This document shows, piece after piece, positions 1 through 12,424 of a DNA stretch of 64,000 nt. Below the pieces are notes generated by a model. It had not been told where the DNA came from, ran no database searches, and saw only the letters and a program-made list of their open reading frames with translations. The stretch covers positions 186,001 through 250,000 of the forward strand of contig JAFJTR010000013.1 in the NCBI GenBank assembly GCA_022559985.1. Reading direction: 5' to 3'. Made by a program: the position numbers and the translations under genes. Source of the stretch: Parastagonospora avenae f. sp. tritici 18332-5. Taxonomy: Eukaryota > Ascomycota > Dothideomycetes > Pleosporales > Phaeosphaeriaceae. Positions within the stretch are counted from its first letter, which is position 1. Every line of letters starts with the position of its first letter.

Positions 1-1806
1 CAAATCGATCATCCTAGACACGCACAAGGACAGGCTGTGACGCATTTCGGGCGCTAGACCCTCGCCCGTCTCGGGACAAAATCTCATCCATCGCGACTTC
101 GAGAAGCCAACAATAATCAGGTTCAGGGAAAGATCATCGCGAAGGATGGCGTTCGTAGCGACGCGCGGAAATATTCCATGTTAACTATTTACTTGTGGCA
201 GCAGCTTTCAACCGCCAAGAGCCAAGACTTTGTCTCACGTGACTTGTAACCTTCACCAGTCGTACCGGGCCACATCTGTGCGCTTGATATCGCCACCTAA
301 ATTGTTGAGACTATGTGCATTGCCATAGGATTCAGTCAGGGCTGTGAGGCTGGAAGGGACTGTTGCCTTCGTTACTTATTTTGCGCAACCAATTAGGGTG
401 AAGTACGTGGTGGCCCAAATGACAGCCACGACAATCCGATCCACAACAACCTCCAGAAGAGCAGGACCTCAGATGCTGTTCGTTCCGAGTCCTCCCTTTA
501 GGCTGTGTAAATGGGGCTGCGACCCAGGTCTTATTCCGTCATGCAATGTAACCGTCCCACCATTGCGGGTCCTCCAACAACTTTTCCCCGCCTCGTTCTC
601 CATCCGACTGGGGTATCTTGACGCGAACGGTATCCACTGTAGGCTGTCAGGTCCCCGAGGGTGTGAGTGCTCCGTGGTGCTGCCCTGCGGGTGATGACAC
701 CATATTTTTGGGCACTGATTGCTCCACCTCGACCATACAGCACTGGACGATTAACGTGCGTATAGCCTTACTCCAGCCAGTCGGATGAGAGGTATTTTAC
801 TCGATTCGAGGACCTCATTCCACTGTTGGTACCCCACGTTTTACCCGAGCCGTAAGCGCGAGGTATGTCAGTGAGTGAGGCAGTCTCGTTGCGGTCTGTC
901 CGTGCGAGATACATGCCGCGGAGCAGAAATCTTCCTGGCCATTTCATGAAGAAGGATCGGGCTGCAGTCGATATGTTGTTGAGTCCGACACCCCAACCTA
1001 CAGGACACTGTCACGACGTCCTCCAAACTGCGCCCCTGGATCAACAAGGCAGCTGCATGAGTTTCTCCGTTCATAGCCGCCTCGTGACACGCAGCGATCT
1101 TCATGTCTACATGTCAAGAGCCCAAGACCGAGCCCTGGGGTTCTCTAGACCCCACTTGGATACTCTATCTCAGCAGCATGCTCCGAACACATAGCATGCA
1201 TCACTTTAGCTCTTGGTCTTTGCATGACCCAAGATATGCGAGAACTCTATCTCTTCAGCTTCTAGAATGTTAGAGTCGGTCCGTTAAGACAACCTTGATG
1301 AGTGCAGCCAAAGAGAATCAGCATCTTATGAAGCTGATCAGACACTGCGTAGATGAAGAATGCATGTCGTGCATATGACGTCGGGCCTATTTCTTTTCTT
1401 TGCACTTGATCTACAGAACAGCGACCAAGTTCAATTTTCATGTTCTAGCAGTCCTTGCAAATACTTGCAAGCTCGTCGGCTGTTTACATTGAGAAATCTC
1501 CCTTTCTGACTTCTCTCAGCAGTCATGACCTTGCTGTAGAAGTATAGCATTGTCGGCGTACCTAGCTTAGTCAAGGCTGCATGCCTGTTAGCAGCGAACT
1601 CGGCCTGGCATACAATAGTCACATATAAGTACGAAGCAAAATGTTTGAAGCATGCATCGATATGTCATTTCCCACTACAGTACTACGACTAATCCATACC
1701 GCTCCTTGTCGTCACGTCATTCACCTCGTGATACTTTTGTATGTCGTTGGAGTCATCTCAATTGACAGTGCGCACCGCCAATGCACCCCACAGCTGCAAC
1801 GCTTGT
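1..1806. other. no recognisable gene
   Basis: Short open frames occur on both strands, the longest 116 codons at 344-694 on the plus strand. None has a recognisable motif, splice pattern or composition that suggests a protein. I see no tRNA, repeat or transposon signature here. Confidence 0.5.
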
Positions 1807-2487
1807 TTACAACTGGCCGGACTTCTCGATGGTGACGGTCTTAGCGGTCTTGCCGCTGGATGAGCCGACGCGCTCGACGGCCTGAACGACGTCAAGACCC
1901 TCGACGACCTGGCCGAAGACAACGTGCTTGCCATCGAGCCAAGAGGTCTTGACGGTGCAGATGAAGAACTGCGAGCCGTTGCTAGATGATTGTCAGTCGT
2001 GGTAGAGGAATTGGCTGGATGTGACTTACGTTCCGGGTCCAGCGTTGGCCATGGAGAGGATACCGGGGCCAGTGTGCTTCAGGTTGAAGTTCTCGTCTTC
2101 GAACTTCTCGCCGTAGATGGACTCACCACCGGTGCCCTACCAGTTGTTAACCATTGATATCGTATTGTGGGTGGCTAGGATATGACCTACGTTGCCGCGG
2201 GTGAAGTCACCACCCTGGAGCATGAACTGGGGGATGACACGGTGGAAAGAAGAGCCCTGGTAGTGGAGGGGCTTGCCAGAGCGGCCGGTGCCCTTCTCGC
2301 CGGTGCAGAGAGCGCGGAAGTTCTCAGCGGTCTAGATTGTCGAAGTCAGCTCTGAGCTCAATGGAAGTTTCTGATGATGAGGTGAATTGCGTGCCTTGGG
2401 TACGACGTCTGCGAATAATTCCATGACAATCTTGCCGGCAGGAGCGCCACCGATGGAGACATCGAAGAAGACCTTGGGGTTGGACAT
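1807..2487 (-). CDS. cyclophilin A-type peptidyl-prolyl cis-trans isomerase
   Basis: Cytosolic peptidyl-prolyl isomerase that catalyses proline cis-trans isomerisation in protein folding and is the cyclosporin A target in fungi. I join four exons (2395-2487, 2191-2331, 2030-2136, 1807-1981) into a 171-residue protein, the normal length for single-domain cyclophilin A. The N-terminus MSNPKVFFD, the active-site segment [16 protein letters not shown] and the [16 protein letters not shown] block are all present. Introns 2 and 3 (2137-2190, 1982-2029) are ordinary GT-AG. Intron 1 (2332-2394, 63 bases) begins GCACGC and ends CTAG with a CTGAC branch site. No GT donor gives the conserved [11 protein letters not shown] join, so I infer a GC-AG intron. 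The identity is firm; a single base error at the donor is the only alternative to the unusual intron. Confidence 0.96.
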
Positions 2488-3543
2488 TGTGGATGAGTTG
2501 GTTGATGAAAATTGGTTGTTGAGAGTGGTGATGGTTGATGATTGAGGACGGCGGGGCAGAACCAGCTATAAGTTGCCCCGCGCTAGCGAACTCTTGCGAC
2601 CCCTCGATGGAGCTATCACTACCAATGACGACCCATCGACTCCACTGCCCTTCCCTGATTCGTGCTGACACTCAGGCCGAGAAGCAGGGGAGCTCAAGAA
2701 TAGGATTATGCCATTCGGGTAGCCTCGGAATGCAGGTAATATCACAGGTTATGCTCATGGCCATACAGTCGTCCGCCGGAACAACGTGGCTGCTTGCTCT
2801 TTGAGATGATTGAGGGCTGGCAGCGACATGTCAGAATGTGATGCAAAGGCAGCAAAGGAAGGCGCTTCGGTTACACCCCGGCTTCTCAAAGTTCCCGAGT
2901 CCCGACTTCCGAAAAGCTTCAGTCTGTCGATAGCCTTCAACATTGGCCATTGTGTTCATACACCATTAAGCGCTAAAATTGGACCAAGAAGCGCCCGTGT
3001 CCAGGGACGAGCACAATGGTCCTGTTCTGGCAACGCTTGAAGTCTTCATTGATGATCAAGCATAGCTTCGAAGGAAAAGAGCCTGTAACCGGTCTGGGTC
3101 AAATTAAGGTGACGGAGTTTCAGAGCGAGACTTTCACAGTCGGAGCGAGATTCGAGCTGTACACCGGGCAGGCGTTCTTGCCAGAACGCGCTAACGTCTA
3201 CTAAGAAATCAAGCGCAGACCCTGAGGAACATCGAAGTTTGTATACTTGCTTGGATTAGAGCTTTAGCATCGTTGTACTAGGCGTAATCACTGCGCATTG
3301 GAGAACTTTGTGGGTACATGAATCAAGCTGTTGCAAAAGGTCAAGTTCTGACTTATCTATGCAGCGTATGCTGTAGTGTTTTTGCGAGGCTGAACAATGT
3401 TATATAAGGTCGAGGAGCTATCCGATTATTTTAGTAGAACATCGGCAATCACGTTTCATAGCAATGGAAGTAGACTCTTGATTGTTAAACTGTAGTTTAT
3501 GTACCCTGTGCTTGTTCTGTCGCGGGGCAGCTGACATTACTCC
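2488..3543. other. no recognisable gene; upstream region of cyclophilin
   Basis: This holds the presumed promoter of the cyclophilin gene, which reads leftward. The first bases upstream carry a GTTGATGA/GGTTGATGA-rich stretch (about 2500-2545). Small overlapping frames at 2535-3204 show no motif. Confidence 0.4.
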
Positions 3544-4029
3544 TCAAGAGACGTCTAGGTAGTGATCCCGGCAGAGATCGATATCGTAGCCCTCGTCATC
3601 TTTGAGACGCTCCGCTGGGCGCTTTTCCTCACACATGCGAGTTGTGTCGCCCGTGTCGCAGAGTGCAAAAGGTACATTTCGTGTCGTTGTTGATAGCGTG
3701 GTACTTGTGAGCAATATGTTGGTGTTCACTACCAACGCTGTTGTAGATGAAGTAGCGTGTTGCTTCGCCCAGGTACATCGTGAGGGATGATCGGGGGTAC
3801 ACTGCATAGGAACAAGGGCTGTCAAGCCATGGGAGGTCTGTTGCTGAGGGTGTTGTTGCCAGAACCTGCGGATGCAGTGGTGTTGGTGCCATTTAGCTGT
3901 GTTTCGGCCGTGGCAATATTGTAGAACATGGCTATATCGCCAGTGAAGGTACATGCATCTGCCTTGACACTTCCGAACACTTTGTTCTTGTTCGCCACAT
4001 GGAATAGCCATAATGAGCCATGATCGATA
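3544..4029 (-). pseudogene. possible decayed or unspliced coding stretch
   Basis: One minus-strand frame is open for 155 codons (3544-4011), but protein-like composition moves between frames. Near 3840-4025 a second frame reads a run containing ADACTFTGDIAMFYN and then an Asn/Thr/Ser-rich tail ending in a stop. Near 3544-3680 the first frame gives an acidic cysteine-containing end (CDTGDTT...DDEGYDIDLC). I could not join these with credible introns. It may be a small cysteine-containing protein gene with unseen introns, or the frame-shifted remains of one. No family is recognised. Confidence 0.25.
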
Positions 4030-4147
4030 CGCTAGTTATATCGGGCGATGACTAAGACGGCGCAAGAATGTATCAACCAGACGTATCATTTTAAAGCCCA
4101 CCAAGCGCTGATCGCCTTTCCCTTTACAGTAAGACGCCGACGAAAAC

Positions 4148-4858
4148 ATGCGGCCCATTGAAGAGTTCCCGCCTCTGACCCAGATGTACGAGATGGAGTA
4201 CAAACGCACGTAGGAACTGTTCGAGGCCGATGACAAGGAAGCATCATTCGCGGTCTGTCGCAACCTTCTCGTCGATCCCTATGTGGGTTGTTGGCACCGC
4301 GCTGAGTTTCATCTGCTGCTTGGAAATTCCGAGGATTGTGAGCCTGCCGTAGACCTGTATCGTTCGGTGTGTGAACGTGAGGATCTTTCCACAGAACCTC
4401 GAGTGCAAGCCACTTATCTTCGGTATTCCAAACACGCCGAGAAAATTCTCGCGACTGTACGTGATGACGCCGAGCTCGCAGAGAGGGATGAGGAGGAGGT
4501 AGAGGAAGAAGAGGAGGAAGAAGATGTTGACTTGGACAATGGTGAGGCGGAAAGCGCAGGTATCTTTGCAAAATGGGAGGTCATGAACGAAAGCGACGAC
4601 TCGATCCACGGCAGCGAACAAGAGCTTGAGACTAGCGGAGATAAGTCTGACGGAAGCAACGATGCATCTGACAATTCGCCCCAGCTTCCGATGAGCAAAC
4701 AATCAGACGAAGACATGCGCATGAGTTTCAAGACTATGGTATATGGCGTGCCTTCCATTGCTGCTGCTGGCCGCTCTCGGCACTCTTCTCGCTGCGCTAC
4801 CGGTACCGGAGATGATTCAGGTCAGCCATCGCCTAGCTCGTCGCTTCATCATACTTAA
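4148..4858 (+). pseudogene. hypothetical protein interrupted by an in-frame TAG
   Basis: A reading frame starts at ATG 4148 (MRPIEEFPPLTQMYEMEYKR) and is stopped by TAG at 4211-4213. The same frame then continues open to 4858 with protein-like content: a CRNLLVDP...WHRAEFHLLL segment, a probable helical region, a Glu/Asp-rich block (about 4490-4545) and a Ser/Asp-rich tail. It resembles the small fungal hypothetical proteins carrying a 'LLxDPxLxxxxRAxxHLLLA'-type segment, though I know no function for them. No GT-AG intron removes the TAG. Options are a nonsense-mutated pseudogene, a shorter real gene starting at ATG 4283, or a sequencing error. Confidence 0.45.
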
Positions 4859-5370
4859 GAGAATGCTGCGGAAGACACATAGCAAACGCGATTCCGGTAG
4901 CCTGCCTGGTCAAGGGTATGTTCTTCATGCCGCGTAAGACATGTTCTTCAATCTTAACGAGTACTTACAAGTTGCGGAGTCTTTGCCAACACAATTCAGC
5001 CCAAGCTCTGTCTATCATACACGGGAAGACTGCGATCACTATGAGACTTGACATCTCACGCTCCTTTTAGCGGTGTCGACTTCCGTCGAGCTTCACTTCT
5101 TCTCCTTCATCAGATACTCTTCTATTTAGATTCGCTAGGCAAGCCCCCTCACGGAGGCGCTCTTACGTGATGTGTTTGGTATCTGAGGTTAACGATTATG
5201 ATGAGCCGTGAAAACCGCACTTACGAACTAGGGACACGTTCACAAGAGCATCAATCGGGAAATCAAATCGGAGTCTACGAAGATATAAGGCTAGGGCGGG
5301 TCAAAAAATCTATGGAATAAATACAACGCCTTTTGCAGTCACAATAATTACACGACGTTCAGTACGCTCA
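4859..5370. other. no recognisable gene
   Basis: About 510 bases between the interrupted gene and the 3' end of the P450 gene. I see only short frames. Confidence 0.4.
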
Positions 5371-7089
5371 CTATGGATGAGTCTCCGAGACTTCTGCCCG
5401 CTTCAGGAACTCAGCCCTCTCGGCATGATCCTTGTCCTCAGCGTCCCTCCACAGCTTTAGCACTTCTTCTCTCCTCTTAGCACTTCTCGGCTCGAAAGCC
5501 ATATCAAATGGATCCGGCTTGATGATGAGCAGCGAGTTCGACTTCGCTGTTGGGACCTCAATCTCCTCGCCAGTCGCAGCATTCACCTTCTTCTTTAGGT
5601 TGAAAGCCCACATCAATGCACCGCAACCGGTGATAGTCTCGTCACGAGTGACAGACATTCCAAGACACTGACGTTGGCCCCATCCGAAAGAAGACATACC
5701 ATGAATTGTGGGGTACTTCGTGAGTGGCTCTTGGAAAGTGGGCCACCCAGCCTCGAGCCATCTCTCAGGTCGGAAAGAGTCAGGGTCGGGATATTTCGCG
5801 GGATTGCGAAGGAACGCCCAGTCGAGAGGAAGAATGCGCGTGCCTTTGGGGATGAAATACCCCCGGAACCAGTCGTCAGCTTCGGCTTCGTGCGCCACTC
5901 CTGTAATTTGATCAGTGTCAGTCTCGAAGATTGGGAGTGCTGGCTTACCGGTCGGTACTGTTGGCTTCCACCTCATGGTCTCTTTGATACACGCACGCAG
6001 GATGGGTAGGCTGGGCATGTCGTTGATTGTCGGCGGGAGACCTCGGCAGACTGTGTCGATCTCTTCCTGACATTTGCGCTGCCACTCAGGATGGTGCACC
6101 ATCGCGATCAAGAAGTAGTACAGCGGGCCCGCGACAGTGAAGATACCAACAAGCGCCAACATTCCCAAAACGCATGATGCCTCATAGTCGCCAGAGATAT
6201 TCGACTTCGCTGCCGTCTCGATATATGTACGCGTATAGCAAGGACCTTGTTTGCCGCTTCTCATCAGCTCCCTGGTCCTGAGAAAGTTTTCCATGAAAAA
6301 GGCCTGCTGCGTGTCATGTCTCTTGCGCTCACGCAGTTTCCACGGGTTGATAGGTTCTGGAACCCAATCCCAAAGAGGCGTTAGAACATTGGTGATAGGA
6401 CCTGCTGGCGACATTTGAGTCAGCAGACCCCAAGCGCTCGGTGTAAGAGGGACGCTGAGAGAGTCATCGTCCCATGTCAATTTTGCCATGACCTTGGAAC
6501 ACATGTCTTCTAGCGAGAAGGCAAAGTCGTCTGGGTTCTCTACCAGTCGAGCCATCCATCGCTTGGCCTCAAACTCCATCATTCCCCAGTATTGTGCGTT
6601 CGTCCCCTCCATGAGGTATGCGTGAGTGAATTTTCGTTGTCGGGCCCAGTACTCTAGCTAATGGTCAGTGACACGCTTACACGAGAACATATCGGACCTA
6701 CGATTCTTCCCCATCAACGGCAGATATTCCATTGATCCATATGTGCTCTTCGCATCGAACAAGCTCTTGATCTCAGGACGATCGGAGTACACTTTGGCCT
6801 TCTTCACTAGCATTTCCTCCGCCATATCCTCGTCGGAGATTATCACAAAATTGGCGCCCAACATCTGCGTTCGGTATATTGGTCCATAAATGTCAGCCCA
6901 CTCCTTGAACTTCAACCACATGAAGTCGATCGGCAAGTCATGAATACGTCCAATCCATGGTACAAGCGCTGGTCCTGGAAGATTGTGGCACATGTACTTC
7001 TTGTTGTAATTGTCCATGGCATTAATGAAGCCATAGATGACGAAGCCTGTGAAGGCCACGCCAGCAGCCACGGCTGTGACGGGATGCAT
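5371..7089 (-). CDS. cytochrome P450 monooxygenase
   Basis: Microsomal haem-thiolate oxygenase resembling fungal OrdA-type P450s. Exons 6702-7089, 5949-6653 and 5371-5900 give 540 residues. Intron 2 (5901-5948, 48 bases) is in frame and looks coding if ignored; removing it restores the family-typical PTGVAHEAEADDWF stretch. Visible features are an N-terminal membrane anchor (about residues 3-23), a proline hinge (LPGP), the ExxR helix (ETMR), PERW, and the haem loop FGWGQRQCLG with Cys443 as the axial thiolate. The I-helix is odd: the usual (A/G)Gx(D/E)T(T/S) appears as a GIFTVAG segment with Phe where the acid belongs. Its promoter faces the FAD monooxygenase at 8802, about 1.7 kb away. Substrate unknown. 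Confidence 0.93.
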
Positions 7090-8801
7090 CGCAGAGGAGG
7101 ACCAGCAAAGTTGTTGTCAAGATGAGGGCCTTCCAAAGTCGCTGTGGGCTCGTTACCTCTTGGACCGAGCGAGTGTCGAAGAGGAGGCTGGGACTCAATG
7201 CTCAGGTGCGGTAGGCGCTATGCAAGAAAACGATCGGAAAAGGCCGTCGACAATGATCCAGTCGTGGTAGAACAGCACAGCCACAGATTGTGTATCAGTA
7301 TACTGCTGGGTCCTGTTGAAGAACCACCAACGCGGGAATCAACTAGATAACGCACAAGATCTCACCAGTAGCTGTCACTCCTTTCCGGCTCCCCAAATGC
7401 TAGAGCTGCATACAACTAAGCCATGTTCCTTCGGCGGAATGAGACAATCCCAGCACAATACACCCTGTACAGCTTGGCCAAATCCTCACCAAAGCGTCTA
7501 GCCGATGCTTGATCTGACTGTTAGCCAGGTTCCCTCCAATGAACGTCTCATGAGAGAGATAAGACGCCTCAATTGACTTTACAACAATTGATAGCCGAGG
7601 TACTAAGAGCATGGTAGATTTCTCACGGCGGGTACCGGCGTGATGGGACATGATTGTCGGTGGTAAACGGCGCCGACAATGACATTTTGAGGCAATCAGT
7701 GAGTGGAACATGGAAGCAGCGGACTCGAAAGCCTGCATTAAGACCATCATCATTGACTTTGCTTGATAAGGTCGCTAAACCGACTGGGGTAACAGTCCCA
7801 TGTTCATGCCCCGGATACGCGCTAACGAATGCTGCCACCTTTGGCAGCCTCAAGTCAGCATATCTGCCAAAAGAAGTAACTTACTTTTTTCCGCGGCATT
7901 TCAGGCCGTTTGATGCTTACCAGGCTCACTTCCGTGAGCGGTATGTTAATACGCCGTCATAGCATCTTCCACCAGTGGACCGCCACGTCGTCCATTCAGT
8001 AGTACACTGATTCTTGCGTGTCAACACAGCTTAAGCGCGTACGATTGATCTCACATTAATGGCATCTTCTCCGTTCAGTTCTAACGGTTGCGACTTCGCA
8101 TCTGAAGCAGACTGCTTGTCGATTTGACCACCCCGTCAGCCCCGAAGGACTCGGGGCGTGGAGCAAAGATTCTGTGCCTTGCAGCCTAGCTCGGGGTTGT
8201 GACACGCTCTGTATCTTCAAAACATATCAAAGTGTCATCGATAATGGCAAGTACCATCTAAACATGTTACACAACATACTATAGAGGCACTGGGCGGGAT
8301 GCACTGTGGTCATTCTCCGCACGTGGAGTGGCCTGAATCTCGTACTACGGTGATAATCTGCAGCGAACGATCTAGACGCCTGAAACACCCAGGATCTTTC
8401 ACAGCCTCGTTATCGACTGTTGCAGATGCTGATTAGTTTGGCCTTCGGAGTTCGTGGGGAACCATAGCGCATGAGCACTGACCATCAATTGGGCGTTTTG
8501 GCGCACCCAATCGCATGTCATTGACATCAGCGTCACCAGCCGTGCGTTGTACGTGAGACGTACTCGTCAAGTGTAGACATCATCGCGGAAACCCTTGAAG
8601 CAGTCGTTCGATAATTTGCAAGGTGCACAAGCTTGCGACATGTCGGTCGTTCGGACATCCGTTGGTCTCGGCTTCCCACAGATGGGGAGCCCAGCCGGAG
8701 AGCTCACCATGTGCCCTTAAGGTCTTTGCAGATACGTGCGGTAGAGTACTGCCGACGTCGACTATACGTTTACACAGCAACCATCAAATCATCTACACAT
8801 C
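7090..8801. other. intergenic region between divergent P450 and FAD monooxygenase
   Basis: A 1.7-kb spacer that would hold both promoters. Several frames of 60-117 codons exist on both strands (for example 7400-7753 minus, 7654-7962 plus) but show no motif or splice logic. No repeat recognised. Confidence 0.4.
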
Positions 8802-10492
8802 ATGCCTCATGCGCTTACTTCCCGCGACTCGACGATGGAGTCGAAGCCAGTCGGTTCTTATGAGCCGACTGGGATTGACGTCCTCATCGTAGGCACAGGA
8901 CTTGCTGGCTTGGTTGCTGCTTTAGAATGCACGCGCAAAGGACATAATGTACGCGTTTTGGAGAGAAATGCAGACATCAACACAGCTGGTTAGAGAGCTT
9001 TAGTCTATAAGAAACAACCCAATGCTAACATTGAATCAAGGTGATATGTACTTCATGGGACTGAGCGCAACACGTTTCCTAAAGCACTGGCCTGAGCTTC
9101 TGAAGGAATACAAGAAAATCTCCCTACACAATGCTTGGATTGAGACCTTCAAGCACTCTGGCGAAGTTGTTATTCCACCGAAGAAGGTCGCGGACCGCCT
9201 GCGCGCGCAGGGACTGGACCCCGATACCCCACCCGGCGAATTCCAGATGCGCCCGCTTGTATACAAGATGTTTGTGAACGCTGTCGAGAAGCTCGGCGTA
9301 TCTGTCGAGTTCAACTGTAAGATCGTTGATTATTTCGAGGACGAGCAGACTGGAAAGGGCGGCTGCACCACAGATGACGGAAAACGATACGAGGCAGATG
9401 TCGTTATTGCGGCCGATGGAGTTGGATCGAAGAGCCAAAAGCTTGTTGGTGGACAGGTCCGCGCAAAGCCATCTGGACGAGCTATGTGGCGTGCTGCTTA
9501 TCCACGTGAGGCACTTGACGCGAATCCCCGGGTTAAGGAATTCTTCAAGCTTCAGCCAGGAAACGAGCCGATCGTGCGAACGTGGCTAGGGTATGTAATT
9601 AGCTCAAGCAAAGGAAGAGAACATGACTGACATCACTTAGACCCTCTACATACGCTTTGACACTGAGTCGTGAAGATGTAATGGTCTGGATCATGAACCA
9701 CGACGTAAGTAAAGCGAAATGACGGTAAATTCCATGGCTAATCAATCCAGGTCACCGGTACGGAGAAGGAGAGCTGGAGCAACACCATCGACAAGCAGGA
9801 AGTGCTCGACGGAATGGAGACCATGCCCGGAATGGAGACAGTCAAGTGGGCGCCAATCTTCAAAGAGCTTGTTGAGACCACACCACCAAACACCATTGTC
9901 AACTTCGAGCTCCTCTGGAGAAACCCGCAACCAAGCTGGACATCTCCTGATGCGCGCGTGATTCAGATCGGAGATGCAGCACATTCATACCTCCCTGCGT
10001 CAGGTAACGGCGCCACACAAGCCATCGAAGATGCTATCTCACTCGCTTCATGTTTACAAATTGGTGGCAAGGAGAACATCCCCCAATCTGTGCGCATTCA
10101 CATTCGATTCCGGTAAGTTGTTCAGTTTCTTCAATCACAAGCTCTAACTCACAACAAACAGCTTCATCCGCAACTCCTGCGCACAGAAGCTCGGTTTCTC
10201 AAACGCGGAACTCCTGCAAGACACCGACTGGGACAAAGTCAAGCTCGACCCGCGCCGCGCCGCACCCAAGCTACCTAAGTGGGTATGGTCGCACGACCCG
10301 GAAGCCTACGCATACGAGAATTACTCCCTAAGCGCCGAGAGCCTGAAGAAGGGCATCGATATGAAGGACGAAGATGCGTTCGAGCCAAACTACCCCAAAG
10401 GTTACAAGTACGAGCCCTGGAGCATTGAGAACATCATGGAGGATATGAGGGCTGGAAAGCCGATTGACCTTGGCCCGGGAGATTGGGAGTAA
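8802..10492 (+). CDS. FAD-dependent aromatic-ring monooxygenase (salicylate hydroxylase-like)
   Basis: A group A flavoprotein hydroxylase that would use NAD(P)H and O2 to hydroxylate an aromatic or polyketide-like substrate. Five exons (8802-8988, 9041-9590, 9641-9704, 9751-10112, 10162-10492) give 497 residues, with all joins in phase and intron 1 carrying a GCTAACA branch site. Motifs: the Rossmann GxGxxG ([13 protein letters not shown]) with the acid of VLERN about 20 residues on, the DG motif (AADGVGS), and the FAD ribityl-binding GD motif ([10 protein letters not shown]) followed by the [10 protein letters not shown] helix. ATG 8835 in the same frame is an alternative start. The neighbouring P450 is divergent, suggesting possible pathway linkage, which is inference. 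Confidence 0.92.
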
Positions 10493-12424
10493 ATACACAT
10501 GCAATTTTCATATGACGGCACAGCGTTCAGGAGAGCCTAGCATGCACCAACTAAATCTTAAATTTCATGAATATCCAGCCATGAACCAGCGATACACGCC
10601 TGCTGCATACATGGATAGCAGATTTTGAGGCCCATGAACAAGTTATTTGAAGGTGCTGATGTTGCAAATACATGTATCATGCACTGAGACATGAGAGGTC
10701 AAAACTCAATCACCAAATTGGTAAATACACCCACTCGGTCGTCGACTGAAATACGAGGTTTGCAACCATATCTCCATCGTGGCGTTCCTGTCGTGAAAAA
10801 ATGGTGTCTCACTGCTGTACGACACAACACAACATCTGCGGTGATTGATAGACAGAGTTCTCAACGTTTTCACCGTTATTGCACCGCAGTCAGCATGATT
10901 ACTACAGATTGTAGCAAGATCTCATCTTCGTGCCTGAACTCTCCACATACACTCGACCCAACTCCGACACCACTACGCAGCCTCTCTATTTTCCAGCCGC
11001 CTCAACGTACATGCCAAATTCTACGGCACACTACAGCGGCTCTCCAAATCTACTCCGACGCAGCTAGCTCACTGGGGTAGATCTCAAGGTACATACCGAA
11101 AGTCAATGACGATGCCGAGACGCGCTAATGTAGCGTCGGGTATGCTGTGCTTGGAAGAGCTCCTATTCGGGACGATAAGTTTTAGTTCATGCAGTGCTGA
11201 TGATCGAGGGCGGGTTTCTGTGTAAGCTGAAACTACTGAATGTAGGAGATGGTGAGGAAGGTGGTACTGGCGGTTATGTTGTGCTGGGCATGGGCAAACG
11301 AGGGTATAGACGAGGTGGCGAGGTAACGGCGGGGCGACATCGAAGTTGACGGTTCTATGCGTGGTTGCCCTGGTTGCATGTTTGGGCACATGCATGAGTA
11401 TGCTTAGGTAGGCAGTGAAGTGGCGTACACGTGACCGCGCGATCCAGCGCGACCTGAACCTATGAGGTTATTCAAGCTCGATTCCAGGAGTAGATTCAAG
11501 AGCCGTTGCAAAACATAGCTCGAGGACGCTAATTCTAAATGGGTCTTCGTTGACGGGACTCTGCGGGTAACGCACTTCCTCTTCCCGGTGCGCTCAACCT
11601 TAGCTACGTAAAGTACATGACTATCGTCGAGAAGCACAACATTGAGATGTGGCGAGGAAAGACTGAGCCCAAAGAGCTTTATCTCGAACTGCAAATCGAA
11701 GTCGCTGAGGCAAACTGGCATCTTTGCTTAAAACCCACACTTCTGATATGATCTTTCCTTTCCTTTTCATACCAGGAGTTTAGTCTCAGTAATTCTCCTT
11801 CTAATCTCAAGGCGACTAGGGGTATTATCGGCGTGGGCGGGTGGTACAATCATGGAGGAAATACGCACTGTCGATGCGCATATCGATTCGTTCTCATGAT
11901 TTGGCAGATCTATGATGCTTTTGCTTTTACTCTCACATTTTGCCGGACAAACACTACCCAAGCCGTGTTCCACAAAGGTGATGCATGAAAATCTGAGCCT
12001 ATGATGTATCCTATTTGTGCGCGTTCTGCACAATCTCCACACAGAGTTCACGTCGATCCACCCAGAAAACGCAATCTCGGTTTTTCCAACCACCGATGCA
12101 TATGTAGATCGTGCATACTGGTGCGTCAATAAGCGAATCCGCTCGAGATCAGCGGGATGAAGCTGAAACTCTCAACCAAACTTGCGTGCGATCTTACATG
12201 CGCTCTCTCTCGGTGCGGAGCCGTACGCTCTTGCCTTGACTCATGCTGTGGAACGTAGTTGCACCGAGCGTGATTGCCATAACTTGTAATCGATATACAT
12301 ATCTTTTTGTCAATATATTGGCCTGTCTTGTTCCTTGTGAAAATCTTGAGGCTGAGAACAAGGCTCCTACCGCGCTAAGCATTACACCCTTACCAAGTCA
12401 ATCTAAGCTCGAGCTAGCATCGCC
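10493..12424. other. gene-poor spacer with unconfirmed small ORFs
   Basis: Three consecutive minus-strand frames (11084-11395, 11404-11721, 11767-12129) of 103-120 codons lie here. The middle one has fairly protein-like composition (FDLQFEIKLFGLSL...VLLDDSHVLYVAKVER), but I recognise no family and cannot join the frames with convincing introns. One small hypothetical gene is possible. Confidence 0.3.

Noticed and set aside
5901..5948. Apparent 16-residue insertion in the P450
   Set aside because: It is a 48-base in-frame intron with GTAAGC donor and TTACAG acceptor; removing it restores the conserved TGVAHE region.
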